From: Brienomyrus brachyistius
Taxonomy: Eukaryota > Chordata > Actinopteri > Osteoglossiformes > Mormyridae
NCBI RefSeq assembly: GCF_023856365.1
Contig: NW_026042439.1
Coordinates: forward strand, 241,939 to 305,938
Direction of reading: 5' to 3'
DNA: 64,000 bases
In this document: one piece after another, positions 1 through 10,959 of the stretch
How the letters are laid out: every line of letters begins with the position of its first letter
How positions within the stretch are numbered: the first letter of the stretch is position 1
The notes under the pieces: model-generated
Database searches by the model: none
The model's input: the letters and a program-made list of their open reading frames with translations, nothing else
What the model was told of the DNA's origin: nothing
Made by a program: the position numbers and the translations under genes

Positions 1-524
1 TAAGCTGACTCATAAGAACCAAAGAGATTTACAAATGAGAGGAGGCCATTCGGCCCATCAAGCTCCTTTGAGGAGAACTTAGCTAATAGCTCAAAAATCT
101 TATCTAGCTCTGATTTAAAAGAACCCAGGGTTTTAGCTTGTGTTACAATAACAGGAAGACTATTCCATACTCTAACTACACGCTGTGTACAGAAATGCTT
201 CATCAAATTCGTTTTAAAATGTTCTCCAGCTAATTTCCACTTATGGCCACGAGTTCTGGTATTTAAACTAACATTGAAATAGCCATTTGGCTGAACAGCA
301 TCCAGACCTGTTAGAATCTTAAACACCTGGATTATGTCCCCCCTTAGTCTCCTTTGCTCGAGGCTAAACAGATTCAGCTCAGCTAACCTCTCCTCATTAG
401 ACATTCCTCTAAGACCAGGAATCATTCTCGTTGCCCTACGTTGCACCTTTTCCAAGGCAGCAATGTCCTTCTTAAGGTATGGTAACCAAACCCGCACACA
501 ATATTCTAGGTGGGGTCTTACCAA
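1..524 (-). pseudogene. CR1/L2-type LINE reverse transcriptase C-terminus, remnant (unit A)
   Basis: Read on the minus strand from 524 towards 1, this encodes the tail of a non-LTR reverse transcriptase. It begins VRPHLEYCVRVWLPYLKKDI and continues through LEKVQRRATRMIPGL, a signature I associate with jockey/CR1/L2-like elements of vertebrates. The catalytic palm is missing, so it is a 3' fragment and not an active element. It is truncated by the window edge; the unit B copy shows the continuation. The element lies in the same orientation as the fragment at 545-952. Family assignment is from recalled motifs only. Confidence 0.75.
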
Positions 525-544
525 GGAATTATATTATCGTAGCA

Positions 545-952
545 TCACTTGCCTTGTCTTAAACTCCACACACCTAGAGATGCAATGTGCCTTCTCGCGT
601 GGTGTTCCTGCAGAGGGAGTCTGTGAGTGCTGGAGATTGGGGGAGGGGGCAGTGTGGCTATGTCTGCTCTGTGTTCCTCCAGACGAGCAAAGAAGCTGTT
701 TAGCTCCTTTGCTAAAAGGGCGTTGCTGTTAACAGTGACGGTGTTGTTGCCTTTGAAGTTTGTAATGTGTTGTATTCCCTGCCACACCCACTGTGGGTTG
801 TTGTATGTGAAGTAGACCTCTATTTTCTGTTTCTCTGCCTGCCTGGCAACCTTGATGCCCCTATTCAGGTTAGCTCTGGCTGCACTCTGTGTTCTTGACT
901 GCGCTGTCTTGTCCTGTAGTATTGTATTGTTGCTCTTGTGTTTATCTTGCAC
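545..952 (-). pseudogene. LINE fragment, linker before the RT domain (unit A)
   Basis: The minus-strand frame includes NPQWVWQGIQHITNFKG and LAKELNSFFARLEEHRAD. In fish jockey-like LINEs these lie between the endonuclease and the reverse transcriptase fingers. There is no ATG at the beginning of the frame and no catalytic residues are present. Together with the C-terminal piece at 1-524 this looks like a LINE that lost its central RT domain, or two neighbouring LINE pieces. It is not a host gene. Confidence 0.65.
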
Positions 953-1276
953 TTTCTCCCTCTGTTTGTGCTCCTTTCACTCTGTATAGTTCTATCTTGC
1001 CCGCACTTGTGTCATCTTGTGTTGTTTCTGTTTTTCTTCTTTGTGTTGCACCGTGGTCCAGGAGGAACAATGTTTCCTTTCACTGTGTACTGTGTATATT
1101 GCTGAAATAACAATAAACCCACTTGACCACCTGCCTCAATTCATCCTGAAGAGTTTTCCAATGTTGTTCAAAGGTCTGTTTGTTTCGAGTGAAGGACACG
1201 CCCCTGGACGTGCTGGATAAGGGGACCACAGATCAGTGTCCTCAGTCCTGCTTCTCCCTTCAAAGCTGAGAGGAAG
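953..1276. other. Upstream region of the chemerin-like gene
   Basis: This holds no open frame that I can support. It contains a T-rich stretch, an AATAAA-like hexamer near 1109 and unremarkable sequence up to the ATG at 1277. If the downstream gene is or was transcribed, its promoter and 5' UTR should lie here. I see no convincing TATA box. Confidence 0.4.
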
Positions 1277-3464
1277 ATGACCCGCCTGCTGCTTCTGGTT
1301 TTGGCTTATGGAGCTCTGCTTATCTCCACAGAGGCCCAGCAAGATTACCACAGTCTCCCTGCACTCACAAGACGGCCATTAAACTCGCAGTCGAAAATGC
1401 TCATCAAGGAACCCGTCAGCACATGAATTTCTATAACATCCAGGGCCGTCCGAAGGTAACTGCTGAGAAAGTGTTTACAAAAGTGTGAAACTTTCATCAT
1501 CTGCAAGCTGAACTAATGAGTATCACATTGATTTTGATGTTTTAATTTCAATGCATATGATGCTTAATGTCTCTTCACAATGAAAGTGATGGTTGTATAT
1601 CTCAGCCCTGGTCAATTTTACCTTCTCACAGTTTCTCTCTGAATCTGCTGCAGTCAAGTCTGTGACAGTTTGCCATTTTTTGGGTGATTATTGTTTGTTA
1701 TATTGCCTTTAAAACAGTTGTAGGCAATTTTGTATATAACGTGTTTATGTGATTTAGATCAGCAGTGAATACATTGACATTGAGATTCTCTTGAGAGCAA
1801 CAAAATGTCCAAAGTCAACTGCAACAGACCATCGGGCTGACTGTATTTTCATGGACAAGAGGGTAAGTAAAGAGTCACTGTGACTGTGAGCATTGGACAT
1901 ATCAGTTAGCAAATTAATTTAGGTTCATGTTAACTTTTTTGATGCCCTGCGGGGGAAAGTTAGCCAACAATAAAGTAACAAATACATAGGTGGCCTCAAA
2001 GAGCCAGTTCCTTCACCTTATTCTCAAATTTTAGTAGGTTTACAGGCTTAAAGGCTGGATTACCAGGCAGAAGCAAATGCTAATCATCTGAGGGGTGACC
2101 TGTAGATTATGCTTCGAGCTATGAACCCTAGCTGGCCTTATTTAAAGACCTGTGGGCTGTACTACAAAGCGGGTTTTACATACCCAGAGTTAACTCAATC
2201 GAGCCAGGTTAACTAAAACTCATTGTTGAAATCAGCCTTAAATGGCAGTGTGGTGTTTTGTGGTGAAAGGGCAGGACTTAACTCTTGTTTTAATTAGAAA
2301 GCCAGTAATTAAACCTGGTCAGAGCAGGGTAGATGTGCAGTGTGAATTACCCTTTAAATTTACCTCTTTAAATAGTGAACTACAGGACCACTTAGCTTGA
2401 TCGGAGGACAGTATTTTAATACAGAGCAGTGTTCAGTTAAACGGGATTTGTTGTTCATACTTTTAGATGAACTTGCTTTGTATAATATAGCCTTATGGTG
2501 ACCCTGCTTTGGAAGCTCTTTCCTCTAAAATTGTTCTGTGTCATTAAACCCTGCACTCCAGCAGCTCTGCCTTAAATCATTAGATATATCTTTACTACAC
2601 CTTCTCTCACTGTATTTATTGCCCACCACTCTTTAAATACTGTTTTTGTGTGTCTGTGTGTTTTTGCAGCCATTCATTAACTGTAGAGTTTGCAGCAGAC
2701 GGTCTGGTAATGATCTTACACATCCATCAAATGACTGTGTACCAAACAAGAAAGTGGATGAAGTAAGTGTAGAGAGTCTTAGCATTATGGAAATGTAACA
2801 GGTGTGTGAATTGTGTCTAAACATGTGGTTAAACTTTGATTGTGTTTGTACATGCAAAAATTTGATCAGAGTACTGTTTATTAATGACAATGTTACTTTT
2901 AATCTGAACAACAGTGGCAGCACCAAGGAAAAGCTTGGGGGGGGGGGCTCTAGCTCCTCCTCCAATGACCATAGTACCCCCACAGCACCCCCAAAATATT
3001 GGTTTCATTTTTTCTTTAACTATCTGTAAAATCTGTATATTGTGTAAGACATTTTTGCGGTTTTTACAGCATACTTGTAGTGTATTTTTTCTTCAAAGTA
3101 CACATAGAGGCTCTGTGAGCTAGACGTTAGAATTTCATATTTTATCCTATTTTATCCATGCTGTAGCTTATCGTGCTGTGTGCTTCTATACACCATCTAC
3201 ATAAGCTGAAAAGCTAAAGCACCCGGTCTAAATAATCTCACTCCCCTATAGCACCTGTAGCATTAAGTCACTGGCGCTGCCACTGCTGAATAAACGACTC
3301 CAATCTGACTAAACCGCTTAACTTTTCCTCCCCATGTTACATTTCAGGACAAACGACGTAATATGTGTCCTTCTGATAAACCTCTTCTCAGACCTAAAAC
3401 TGCCTTGGCTTCCAAGGACACTAAAGAAGCTGAAGGAGACCGTCTGGCTGTTTCTGATGGCTGA
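1277..3464 (+). pseudogene. Chemerin-like (rarres2-like) gene, four exons, exon-1 frameshift (unit A)
   Basis: Four coding exons with GT-AG borders read 1277-1455, 1758-1862, 2670-2762 and 3348-3464. Exon 1 starts with a signal peptide (MTRLLLLVLAYGALLISTEA). Exons 2 and 3 carry the cystatin-like disulphide pattern, with Cys residues in ATKCPKS, RADCIF, FINCRVC and NDCVPN. This spacing resembles retinoic acid receptor responder 2 (chemerin), a secreted chemoattractant and adipokine precursor. The sum, about 164 codons, matches the family length. Exons 2, 3 and 4 are phase 0 and join cleanly to a stop at 3462. Exon 1 is 179 nt, one base short of phase 0. The signal-peptide frame therefore hits TGA at 1418, while the cystatin frame (AIKLAVENAHQGTRQHMNFY) is one base off from about 1370. 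It is either a pseudogene or a shared sequence error. Identity as rarres2 is inferred from motif spacing. Confidence 0.7.
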
Positions 3465-3528
3465 TGGTCCTGCAATGTGGACCAGAGGAGGAAACTGGGA
3501 GGGAAAATGCTTTGCTTTATATCATGCC

Positions 3529-3646
3529 CACCCAAAGCCCCCAGTGAGTAAGCCATAGGCGCCGATAGCATGGAAAAACTCCCAAGAAGGAAGAAACCTT
3601 GGGAGGGACCAAACTCAAAGGGGGAGCCCATCCTCCTGGGGCCGGC
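3529..3646 (-). repeat. L2-type LINE 3' UTR fragment (unit A)
   Basis: This matches the segment at 32083-32200 inside the ORF1-bearing LINE, sharing CCCAAAGCCCCCAGTGAGTA and GAAGGAAGAAACCTT. On the minus strand it reads as the widespread fish LINE 3' UTR that ends in an AAAGCGCTT-type tail. It lies just behind the last chemerin-like exon. Confidence 0.6.
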
Positions 3647-3902
3647 AAAGTGTAGGTGCAGGATCACAAAAAAACTTGACGAGAGAAACGAGAGAATTCG
3701 ACTGTCCCTCACAAAAACTGTAAAGTTTTAGTGGCTAAATTGCTTTTTCTATGCCTTTTCAAACAGGAGGAGATTTGTTTGGCTATACGTAGAAATTTTC
3801 TATACAATTTAGACAGCACAGAATCATTAACCTACTTTAATGCATTTATTAATACAACCACATATTTCACACATTTTGACATCAGTCATGCAGTGAAGAT
3901 AC

Positions 3903-4349
3903 AGTCTCTTTATTTCTTGACGCCAACCCTCCCCATTAATCCGGGCTTGGGACCGACACCTAGTTGAGCTGGCTTTCTCCCTTAAGTGGCTGGGTTAGGC
4001 TAAACTATGTACATATTTATGAAGACTACTATAAATTTATAAAGACCTCCCTAAATATGTAGTCTAACAAAACGCAGTTTAAAGAAGGTAGCCTACCTGG
4101 TAAACAAAGAAATTAAAAGGCCCACAGCATATAATCGGGCTATATCCAAGCAGTTTTTAAGAACGTAACCTACATGGCGAAATTGAATTACTTTCTGGAC
4201 CAACAAACGCAACCAGACATGAACATTATGCACCTTCCTAGTCTTGATGTATGTCGTCATACAGATGAGGACGTTAAGGCAGCCTTTAGGTCCGACCCAT
4301 CATGCACTGCAGTTTTTTGCAAATTCCTCAGATGGAAAACCATTAAATA
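3903..4349 (+). repeat. Dispersed repeat, forward copy
   Basis: This is an unclassified repeat whose reverse complement recurs at 26380-27055. Shared blocks include CTTGACGCCAACCCTC, CTTAAGTGGCTGGGTTAGGC, CGCAGTTTAAAGAAGGTAGC and CATCATGCACTGCAGTTTTT. The copies have diverged by scattered changes. This copy holds about 110 bp (near 4115-4260) that the other lacks. No coding content is recognised. Confidence 0.7.
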
Positions 4350-4594
4350 CCTCTTCTATTACCTTATATTACCTTATATTCATGTAATAAATATACAAAT
4401 ATCAATTAGTTGGAAATCAGCCAGACAGACGTAATTACTACAAATGGTTTCCACTGTATTTGTGACTCTGAGTGCCGCAGGCTTGGATGCAGTGCCGCAC
4501 CATTTTGTAAGTAAATTAATAAATATTAATGAGACATCACCTACCACCCTGCAAAAAAGAAATTTGCCGCTCGTCCCCCTGCACATGAACCAAC

Positions 4595-4720
4595 ATGGCT
4601 GTGTCAACCAGCGGAGCTCCGGAGCCTCTGGAGAAACACGCGGCAAAAAAGGCTCGCATACGGTCTTCCAGAGTTTGGGAATACTTCAGTCATGACACCT
4701 TTTCTGCGCCTCTACTGTAG
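4595..4720 (+). pseudogene. Possible BED-finger (hAT-type) transposase N-terminal fragment (unit A)
   Basis: The ATG at 4595 opens 41 codons ending in TAG at 4718. The product contains SRVWEYFSHD after a lysine/arginine-rich stretch. An aromatic W-x-x-F segment of this kind starts BED zinc fingers in hAT transposases and ZBED proteins. The Cys and His zinc ligands that should follow are absent. It is therefore a first-exon remnant at best. Confidence is limited because the match is very short. Confidence 0.35.
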
Positions 4721-5335
4721 CTGGCGTTAATGACGCTGTTTCAGCCATTTTATATTTTCTGTTTACTTATTCTGTCATGTAAGACTGAGACAAATTATCG
4801 TTTACGACTATTCTTACACACTGTAGCCTGACTTGCTGACTTAAGTAAGCTTAACTATAAGCTACCTTTGCTAGTGTTTGTGAATAACATGTTTCTCTAG
4901 TTATGAAATTATTCCATGTTTTAGCATCTGTTTCAACATTAAAGTCAAATTGGTATATTGAAATATGTAAAAACTATTGAACTATTAGCTTAAGTCTAAC
5001 ATAGAAAATCCTACTGAATCTCTTAAGATTTTCCTTTTTTGTTAATGCACTAATGTTTAAGAAGTGTCTTAAATTGAATTTCAGATTTGTGTGTGGGTGG
5101 GAGTGGGTGAATTGTATTAAATTCATACATTCATTCTTTTGGCTCAGACATTACTGACCTAAAACAAATTGAGGCATTGGGTAAGTGCTTAAATTAGCTA
5201 CTAAATGGCAAAAAATATTCTAAATATCACATTTTCCATTCTTCGGTATAATTTTAATGAATCACCTATGCTGCCAAACATTAACGCATAGATTGTCACA
5301 ACACTCTATGTTTTAGTTCTTCTTTATGTGTATAG
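4721..5335. other. No recognisable feature
   Basis: AT-rich sequence without an open frame, repeat or RNA signature that I can support. A pyrimidine-rich tract with TATAG at 5331-5335 could be the splice acceptor for the Ig-like remnant that follows. Confidence 0.4.
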
Positions 5336-5625
5336 GACGGTGTGATGGTTCTGGTGGTGGGTGTGGCCGACGCTGCTCGCGATGTTTGGCTATGCTGCAG
5401 TCCCAGGGACCAAGTTGGAACACATTTCCACCTTCAAGCTTAGGTGGAAAAACGGCACCGAGACCCAGCAGCAGGACAACTTCTTGTCCAGACAACCAGC
5501 CCTGCTTCATCATTGAAGTAAGCCCTGTGAACAGGAGCGAGATGTACTTCTGCAGTGGATGTTATAGCGGAAAGAACATCCCCATCCTCACGTCTGCCGG
5601 AGTGCCCCCTCAAGTGGGTGTGTGA
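5336..5625 (+). pseudogene. Possible Ig V-like domain exon, frameshifted (unit A)
   Basis: Two Ig-like pieces sit in different frames. One frame gives KLEHISTFKLRWKNGTE, with a Trp at the position of the core V-domain tryptophan. Another frame then gives VSPVNRSEMYFCSGCYSG, resembling the conserved Y-x-C near the end of a V domain. An AG lies at 5334-5335 and a GT-rich donor-like site near 5612. A frameshift near 5510 separates the pieces, so this is a relic if the call is right. It could come from a fish immune-type receptor gene, but I cannot name one. Confidence 0.35.
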
Positions 5626-5663
5626 CTTAACTCGATGGATGAATTGGACAGAATGTACTGTTA

Positions 5664-5760
5664 CTAGAGGTCGACCGATATGGGTTTTTCAAGTCAAGGG
5701 TCAGGCGATGGCCGATATATGCTGCTGATTTTTTTTGGCCGATAATTGGACGTTTTCCCC
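5664..5760. repeat. Dispersed repeat fragment starting GAGGTCGACCGATATGG
   Basis: The motif AGAGGTCGACCGATATGG followed by GGCCGATAATTGG resembles a short non-autonomous DNA-transposon family that I recall from teleost genomes. No matching second end was found nearby, so I treat it as a fragment. There is no coding content. Confidence 0.4.
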
Positions 5761-5862
5761 TCTATTTGCATGGTAAAATATCACACTAATAATAACAAAC
5801 GATACACAAAATTTCTCAATTTAGCATTTATTGAATACTCAACTTGGAAACAATAACACATT

Positions 5863-6270
5863 TATAAACAATAAAAATAGCAGCATCAGAATCTCTGTTA
5901 GTGCACAATATAGCAGCAAACTCCTCATGTTTGACGGAAGGAAATTTGTAAACAATACAAAAAGGAATAAGCATGTTATCTTTAGTTGTAATCCCACTTC
6001 CAGTCCCTGAGTCTTACTCACCACACTCATACTTCACAGCAAACAGACAGCAGTTAATTAACCAGAAGAGAAAAATGCAAAAACACAACAGAACTTGTAA
6101 ATAATAACAAACTAATAGACAATAAAAATAGCAGCATCAGAATCTCTATTAGTGCCAAATATAGCAGCAAACTCCTCATGTCTGACGGAAGGAAAATTTG
6201 TAAATACACAAAGGAATGAGCACATCTTCAGTTTTAATCCCATTTCCAGTCCCTGAGTCTTCCTCATCCC
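5863..6270. repeat. Local tandem duplication, period about 251 bp (unit A)
   Basis: Two imperfect copies start with CAATAAAAATAGCAGCATCA at 5869 and 6120. They share TCAGAATCTCT, CAGCAAACTCCTCATGT, GACGGAAGGAAA and CCAGTCCCTGAGTCTT. They differ by small substitutions and indels. No function is evident. Confidence 0.8.
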
Positions 6271-6325
6271 ACAAGCAGGCAAGGCATGTCACCCCGGTTG
6301 TGTGACACTTATTTTATATAATAAA

Positions 6326-7575
6326 ATAAGTGCCCCCTGCGGCCCCAGAGCCCGAGCAGCCGTCTCCGCTGCCTGCAGCTACCGCGCCCACGTCCGAGGC
6401 GCTTTCCCTGCCTGCAGCTCCCGGGCAGGCGCCCCCTCTGCAGCCTGCAGCTCCAGTCCCTGGCCCCACTCCAGTCCCTTCTCCCCCTGTGACTCTGGTA
6501 CCCTCACCCCGACGAGCCCGACCCCGGCCGCAGGTCCTTATGTCTGTGTCCCATAAGGGGAGAGGACACAGACGCACGGCTGGGGTCCCACCCGCCCAGC
6601 CCCCTGGCTCGCCCTCCCTCGCCGGCGCTAGGGCTTGGTCGGCACCTGCGGGTCCTGGCCCTCCGGGTCGGCTGTCGTCTGCGGGTCCCCCTCCGCGGCC
6701 TCGTCGCCCTGCCTCGGTCCCTCCTCCGGCGTCTTATCGGTTGCCTGCGGGCCCCCCGACGGCGGCTCCTCATTCGCCTGCTGGTCCTCCCGCTCTGGCG
6801 TGTCGGAGGACGTCGCCGTCTGCTGCGGCTCCCCCTCTCTCCTTGCCCTCGCCAGGGTCCCTTCCAGCTCCTTCGTCCCCTTCCCTGGTCTCCCCTCCGA
6901 CTCCCTCCTTCGTCCCTGCATCTGTCCCTCACCCCGTCTCCTCGGCCCCTCCGGCTCCGGCCTCCCGGCCGCCTGCAGCCCTTCCGGCTGCCTCCCGTCG
7001 CCCGCTGGGTCTCCCTCGGGCTCCTCTTGGTTCCCCCTCCTTCTCTCCCTGGCCTCCCGTCTTTGTCCCTCCTGCCTCTGCTCCCCCTCGCTTTGTTCCT
7101 CCTGTCTCTGTCCCTCCTCTCTTTGTCCCTCGTCCCTCTGGCTTCTGCTCCTCTTTCCCCGATGTTCCCTTCGTTCACTCCCGGTCCTTTTGTCCTGCCT
7201 GTTCCCTCCGTGTCCCCCTTTCTGATCTGTTTCTCTGCCTTTCCTGTCTTATGTCAAGTCTTGTCCTGGCTCCTTCCCCTGTGCCAGTTCTGTCTGTCCG
7301 TTCTGTTCCCTGTCCCTCATTAATGAGGTTTTATATAGATATACATATATGCCCGGCTTGTCCGCTCCTCGTGTGTGCCACGCCCCCTGATTACCCACGT
7401 GTGCTTCCCTGATCGTCTCCTGCTTTGCCCGATTACTTTGATTAGTCATGACCTATTTTAAGTCCTGGTCTTACCTGTTTGCCCTGTCCGTCATTGTAGT
7501 TTGTCAATGCCTGCGTTCCGTCCTGCTCTACCCGCTCCGTTTCCCCGATTAAAGACCCGTTTTCACAAACACAAA
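6326..7575 (+). other. GC-rich, proline-rich open segment inserted into a minisatellite unit (unit A)
   Basis: The left flank (6275-6325) is the GCAGGCAAGGCATGTCACC...TTATTTTATATA part of the minisatellite unit. The right flank resumes its A-rich and TA part. Between them lies about 1.25 kb of very GC-rich, pyrimidine-skewed sequence. The plus strand is open from 6330 to 7412 (360 codons), but the frame starts at GTG and its first ATG is at residue 70. The product is a low-complexity Pro/Ser/Ala chain. The 3' part (7360-7560) looks like a retroelement LTR or UTR end, with ATTAAA at 7551. I suspect a fragment of a GC-rich retroelement. I recognise no domain, and the skewed composition alone can keep several frames open. 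Confidence 0.4.
6542..6573. other. 10-bp perfect hairpin in the GC-rich segment
   Basis: GTCTGTGTCC at 6542-6551 is followed after 12 bases by its reverse complement GGACACAGAC at 6564-6573. It is a clear stem-loop, present also at 42629-42660. Its function is unknown. Confidence 0.6.
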
Positions 7576-7601
7576 AAAAACTATATGTATACATATACAT
7601 A

Positions 7602-7886
7602 CACTGAACAAAAATATAAACGCAACACTTTTGTTTTTGCTCCCATTTTTCATGAGATGGACTTAAAGATCTACAATTCATTCCAGATACACAATATTAC
7701 CATTTCTCTCAAACATTTCTCACAAATCAGTCTAAATGTGTGATAGTGAGCACTTCTGCTTTGCTGAGATAATCCATCCCACCTCACAGGTGTGCCACAT
7801 CAAGATGCTGATCTGACATCATGGGTAGTGCACAGGTGTACCTTATACTGCCCACAATAAAAGGCCACCCTGGAATGTGCAGTTTT
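7602..7886 (+). repeat. Left terminal inverted repeat of Tc1-like element
   Basis: This 285-bp repeat is nearly perfectly complementary to 8486-8770; only a few positions differ, including the outermost base. The match ends right after GGAATGTGCAGTTTT. Confidence 0.9.
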
Positions 7887-7899
7887 GTCTCACAGCAAA

Positions 7900-8451
7900 A
7901 TGCCACAGATGCCACAAGCATTGAGGGAGCGTGCAATTGGCATGCTGACAGCAGGAATGTCAACCAGATCTGTTGCTCGTGCATTGAATGTTCATTTCTC
8001 AACCATAAGCCGTCTCCAAAGGCGTTTCAGAGAATATGGCAGTACATCCAACCGGCCTCACAACCGCAGACCACGTGTAAGCACACCAGCCCAGGACCTC
8101 CACATCCAGCAGGTTCACCTCCAAGATCGTCTGAGACCAGCCACTCAGACAGATGATGCACGGCCCCATGTTGCAAGGATCTGTACACAGTTCTTGGAAG
8201 CTGAAAATGTCCCAGTTCTTGCATGGCCAGCATACTCACCGGACATGTCACCCGTTGAGCATGTTTGGGATGTGCTTGACCGGCGTATACGACAGCGTGT
8301 ACCAGTTCCCACTAATATCCAACAACTTCGCACAGCCATTGAAGAGGAGTGGACCAACATTCCACAGGCCACAATTGACAATCTGATAAACTCTATGCGA
8401 AGAAGATGTGTTGCATTGTATGAGGCAAATGGTGGTCACACCAGATACTGA
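7900..8451 (+). pseudogene. Tc1-like transposase, central deletion (unit A)
   Basis: From the ATG at 7900 the frame runs 183 codons. A full-length Tc1 transposase is about 340. The N-terminal part has the paired-like helix-turn-helix region (ALRERAIGMLTAGMSTRSVA followed by HFSTISRLQRRF). The C-terminal part has the DDE catalytic-core end (ARPHVARICTQFLEAENV, then AWPAYSPDMSPVEHVWDVL with the last catalytic Glu). The stretch between, which should hold the first catalytic Asp and the second half of the DNA-binding domain, is missing after RLRPATQT. The reading frame is kept across the deletion. The protein could bind ends but should not be catalytic. The ATG at 7900 is preferred because the open frame upstream begins without ATG and overlaps the inverted repeat. 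Confidence 0.85.
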
Positions 8452-8485
8452 CCGGTTCTGAGTCCCCAGACCCCCAATAAAGCAA

Positions 8486-8770
8486 AAAACTGCACATTCC
8501 AGGGTGGCCATTTATTGTGGGCAGTATAAGGTACACCTGTGCACTACCCATGATGTCAGATCAGCATCTTGATGTGGCACACCTGTGAGGTGGGATGGAT
8601 TATCTCAGCAAAGCAGAAGTGCTCACTATCACACATTTAGACTGATTTGTGAGAAATGTTTGAGAGAAATGGTAATATTGTGTATCTGGAATGAATTGTA
8701 GGTCTTTAAGTCCATCTCATGAAAAATGGGAGCAGAAACAAGAGTGTTGCGTTTATATTTTTGTTCAGTA
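8486..8770 (-). repeat. Right terminal inverted repeat of Tc1-like element
   Basis: Reverse complement of the left 285-bp repeat. It begins just after the AATAAA-like sequence behind the transposase stop. Confidence 0.9.
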
Positions 8771-8979
8771 TATATATTTATGGGTGTATCGAGACTAGAT
8801 GGTCAGTATGGATAACTAAGGTGCACTAAAACTGGGTGAGCAGGCAAGGCATGTCACCCAGGTTGTGTGACAATTATTTTATATAAATGTATATATGTAT
8901 ATATATATTCCATCCACCATCCCTCCTTTACAGAGAACTGCGTTATTTTTATTGTCCATTACGAAAAAAATAAAAAAAC

Positions 8980-9011
<32 letters not shown>

Positions 9012-9221
9012 TATTTATGGGTGTATCGAGACTAGATGGTCATTATGGATAACTAAGGTGCACTAAAACTGGGTGAGCAGGCAAGGCATGTCACCCAGGT
9101 TGTGTGACAATTATTTTATATAAATGTATATATATATATATATATTCCATCCACCATCCCTCCTTTACGGAGAACTGCGTTATTTTTCTTTTCTATTGCT
9201 AATAAAAAAACTATATATATG

Positions 9222-9286
<65 letters not shown>

Positions 9287-9473
9287 GTGTATCGAGACTA
9301 GATGGTCAGTATGGATAACTAAGGTGCACTAAAATTGGGTGAGCAGGCAAGGCATGTCACCCAGGTTGTGTGACAATTATTTTATATATATGCATGTACA
9401 TATTCCATCCACCATCCCTCCTTTATGGAGAACTGCGTTATTTTTATTGTCTATTGCAAAAAAAAAACAGAAA

Positions 9474-9528
<55 letters not shown>

Positions 9529-9640
9529 TATTCATGGGTGTATCGAGACTAGATGGTCATTCTGGATAACTAAAGTGCACTAAAATTGGGTGAGCAGGCA
9601 AGGCATGTCACCCAGGTTGTGTGACAATTATTTTATATAA

Positions 9641-9706
<66 letters not shown>

Positions 9707-10650
9707 CATCCACCATCCCTCCTTTACGGAGAACTGTGTTATTTTTCTTTTCTATTGCTAATAAAAAAACTATATATATGTACATATATATATATATATA
9801 TATATGGGTGTATCGAGACTAGTTGGTCATTATGGATAACTAAGTTGCACTAAAATTGGGTGAGCAGGCAAGGCATGTCACCCAGGTTGTGTGACAATTA
9901 TTTTATATATATGTATATATATATTCCATCCACCATCCCTCCTTTATGGAGAACTGCGCTATTTTTATTGTCTATTGCAAAAAAAAAAAAAAAAAAAAAC
10001 AATACATATATATACATATATATTTATGGGTGTATCGAGACTAGATGGTCATTATGAATAACTAAGGTGCACTAAAATTGGGTGAGCAGGCAAGGCATGT
10101 CACCCCGGTTGTGTGACAATTATTTTATATATATATTCCATCCACCATCCCTCCTTTACGGAGAACTGCGTTATTTTTATTGTCCATTGCGAAAAAAAAA
10201 AAACTATATATATACATATATATTTATGGGTGTATCGAGACTAGTTGGTCATTATGGATAACTAAGTTGCACTAAAATTGGGTGAGCAGGCAAGGCATGT
10301 CACCCAGGTTGTGTGACAATTATTTTATATATATGTATGTATATATTCCATCCACCATCCCTCCTTTACGGAGAACTGCGTTATTTTTCTTTTCTATTGC
10401 TAATAAAAAAACTATATATATGTACATATATATATATATATTTATGGGTGTATCGAGACTAGTTGGTCATTATGGATAACTAAGGTGCACTAAAATTGGG
10501 TGAGCAGGCAAGGCATGTCTCCCCAGTTGTGTGACAATTATTTTATATAAATGTATATATATATTCCCTCCACCACCCCTCCTTTACGGAGGACTGCTTT
10601 ATTTTTAATATCCATTGCGAAAAAAAAACACAAGAAAAAGAAAAAATATC

Positions 10651-10699
<49 letters not shown>

Positions 10700-10886
10700 G
10701 TGTGTCGAGACTAGATGGTCAGTATGGATAACTGAGGTGCACTAAAATTGGGTGAGCAGGCAAGGCATGTCACCCAGGTTGTGTGACAATTATTTTATAT
10801 ATATGCATATACATATTCCATCCACCATCCCTCCTTTACGGAGAACTGCGTTATTTTTATTGTCTATTGCAAAAAAAAAACAGAAA

Positions 10887-10959
<73 letters not shown>

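Larger units (their letters stand above)
7602..8770 (+). mobile_element. Internally deleted Tc1-like transposon with 285-bp inverted repeats (unit A)
   Basis: The element is 1,169 bp and flanked by TA target duplications (7600-7601 and 8771-8772). The ends read CACTGAACAAAAATATAAAC and its complement. The inverted repeats extend 285 bp, far longer than minimal Tc1 ends and compatible with the IR/DR type. It sits in the TA tract of the same minisatellite unit that holds the GC-rich segment. The enclosed transposase frame is internally deleted, so the element is non-autonomous. Confidence 0.92.

Noticed and set aside
334..732. 132-codon plus-strand frame repeated in all units
   Set aside because: It is antisense to the LINE RT remnant and shows no known domain.
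6504..7178. 224-codon arginine/glycine-rich minus-strand frame opposite the proline-rich frame
   Set aside because: It is a composition shadow: GC-rich, stop-poor sequence keeps several frames open. No RNA-binding domain is recognisable.
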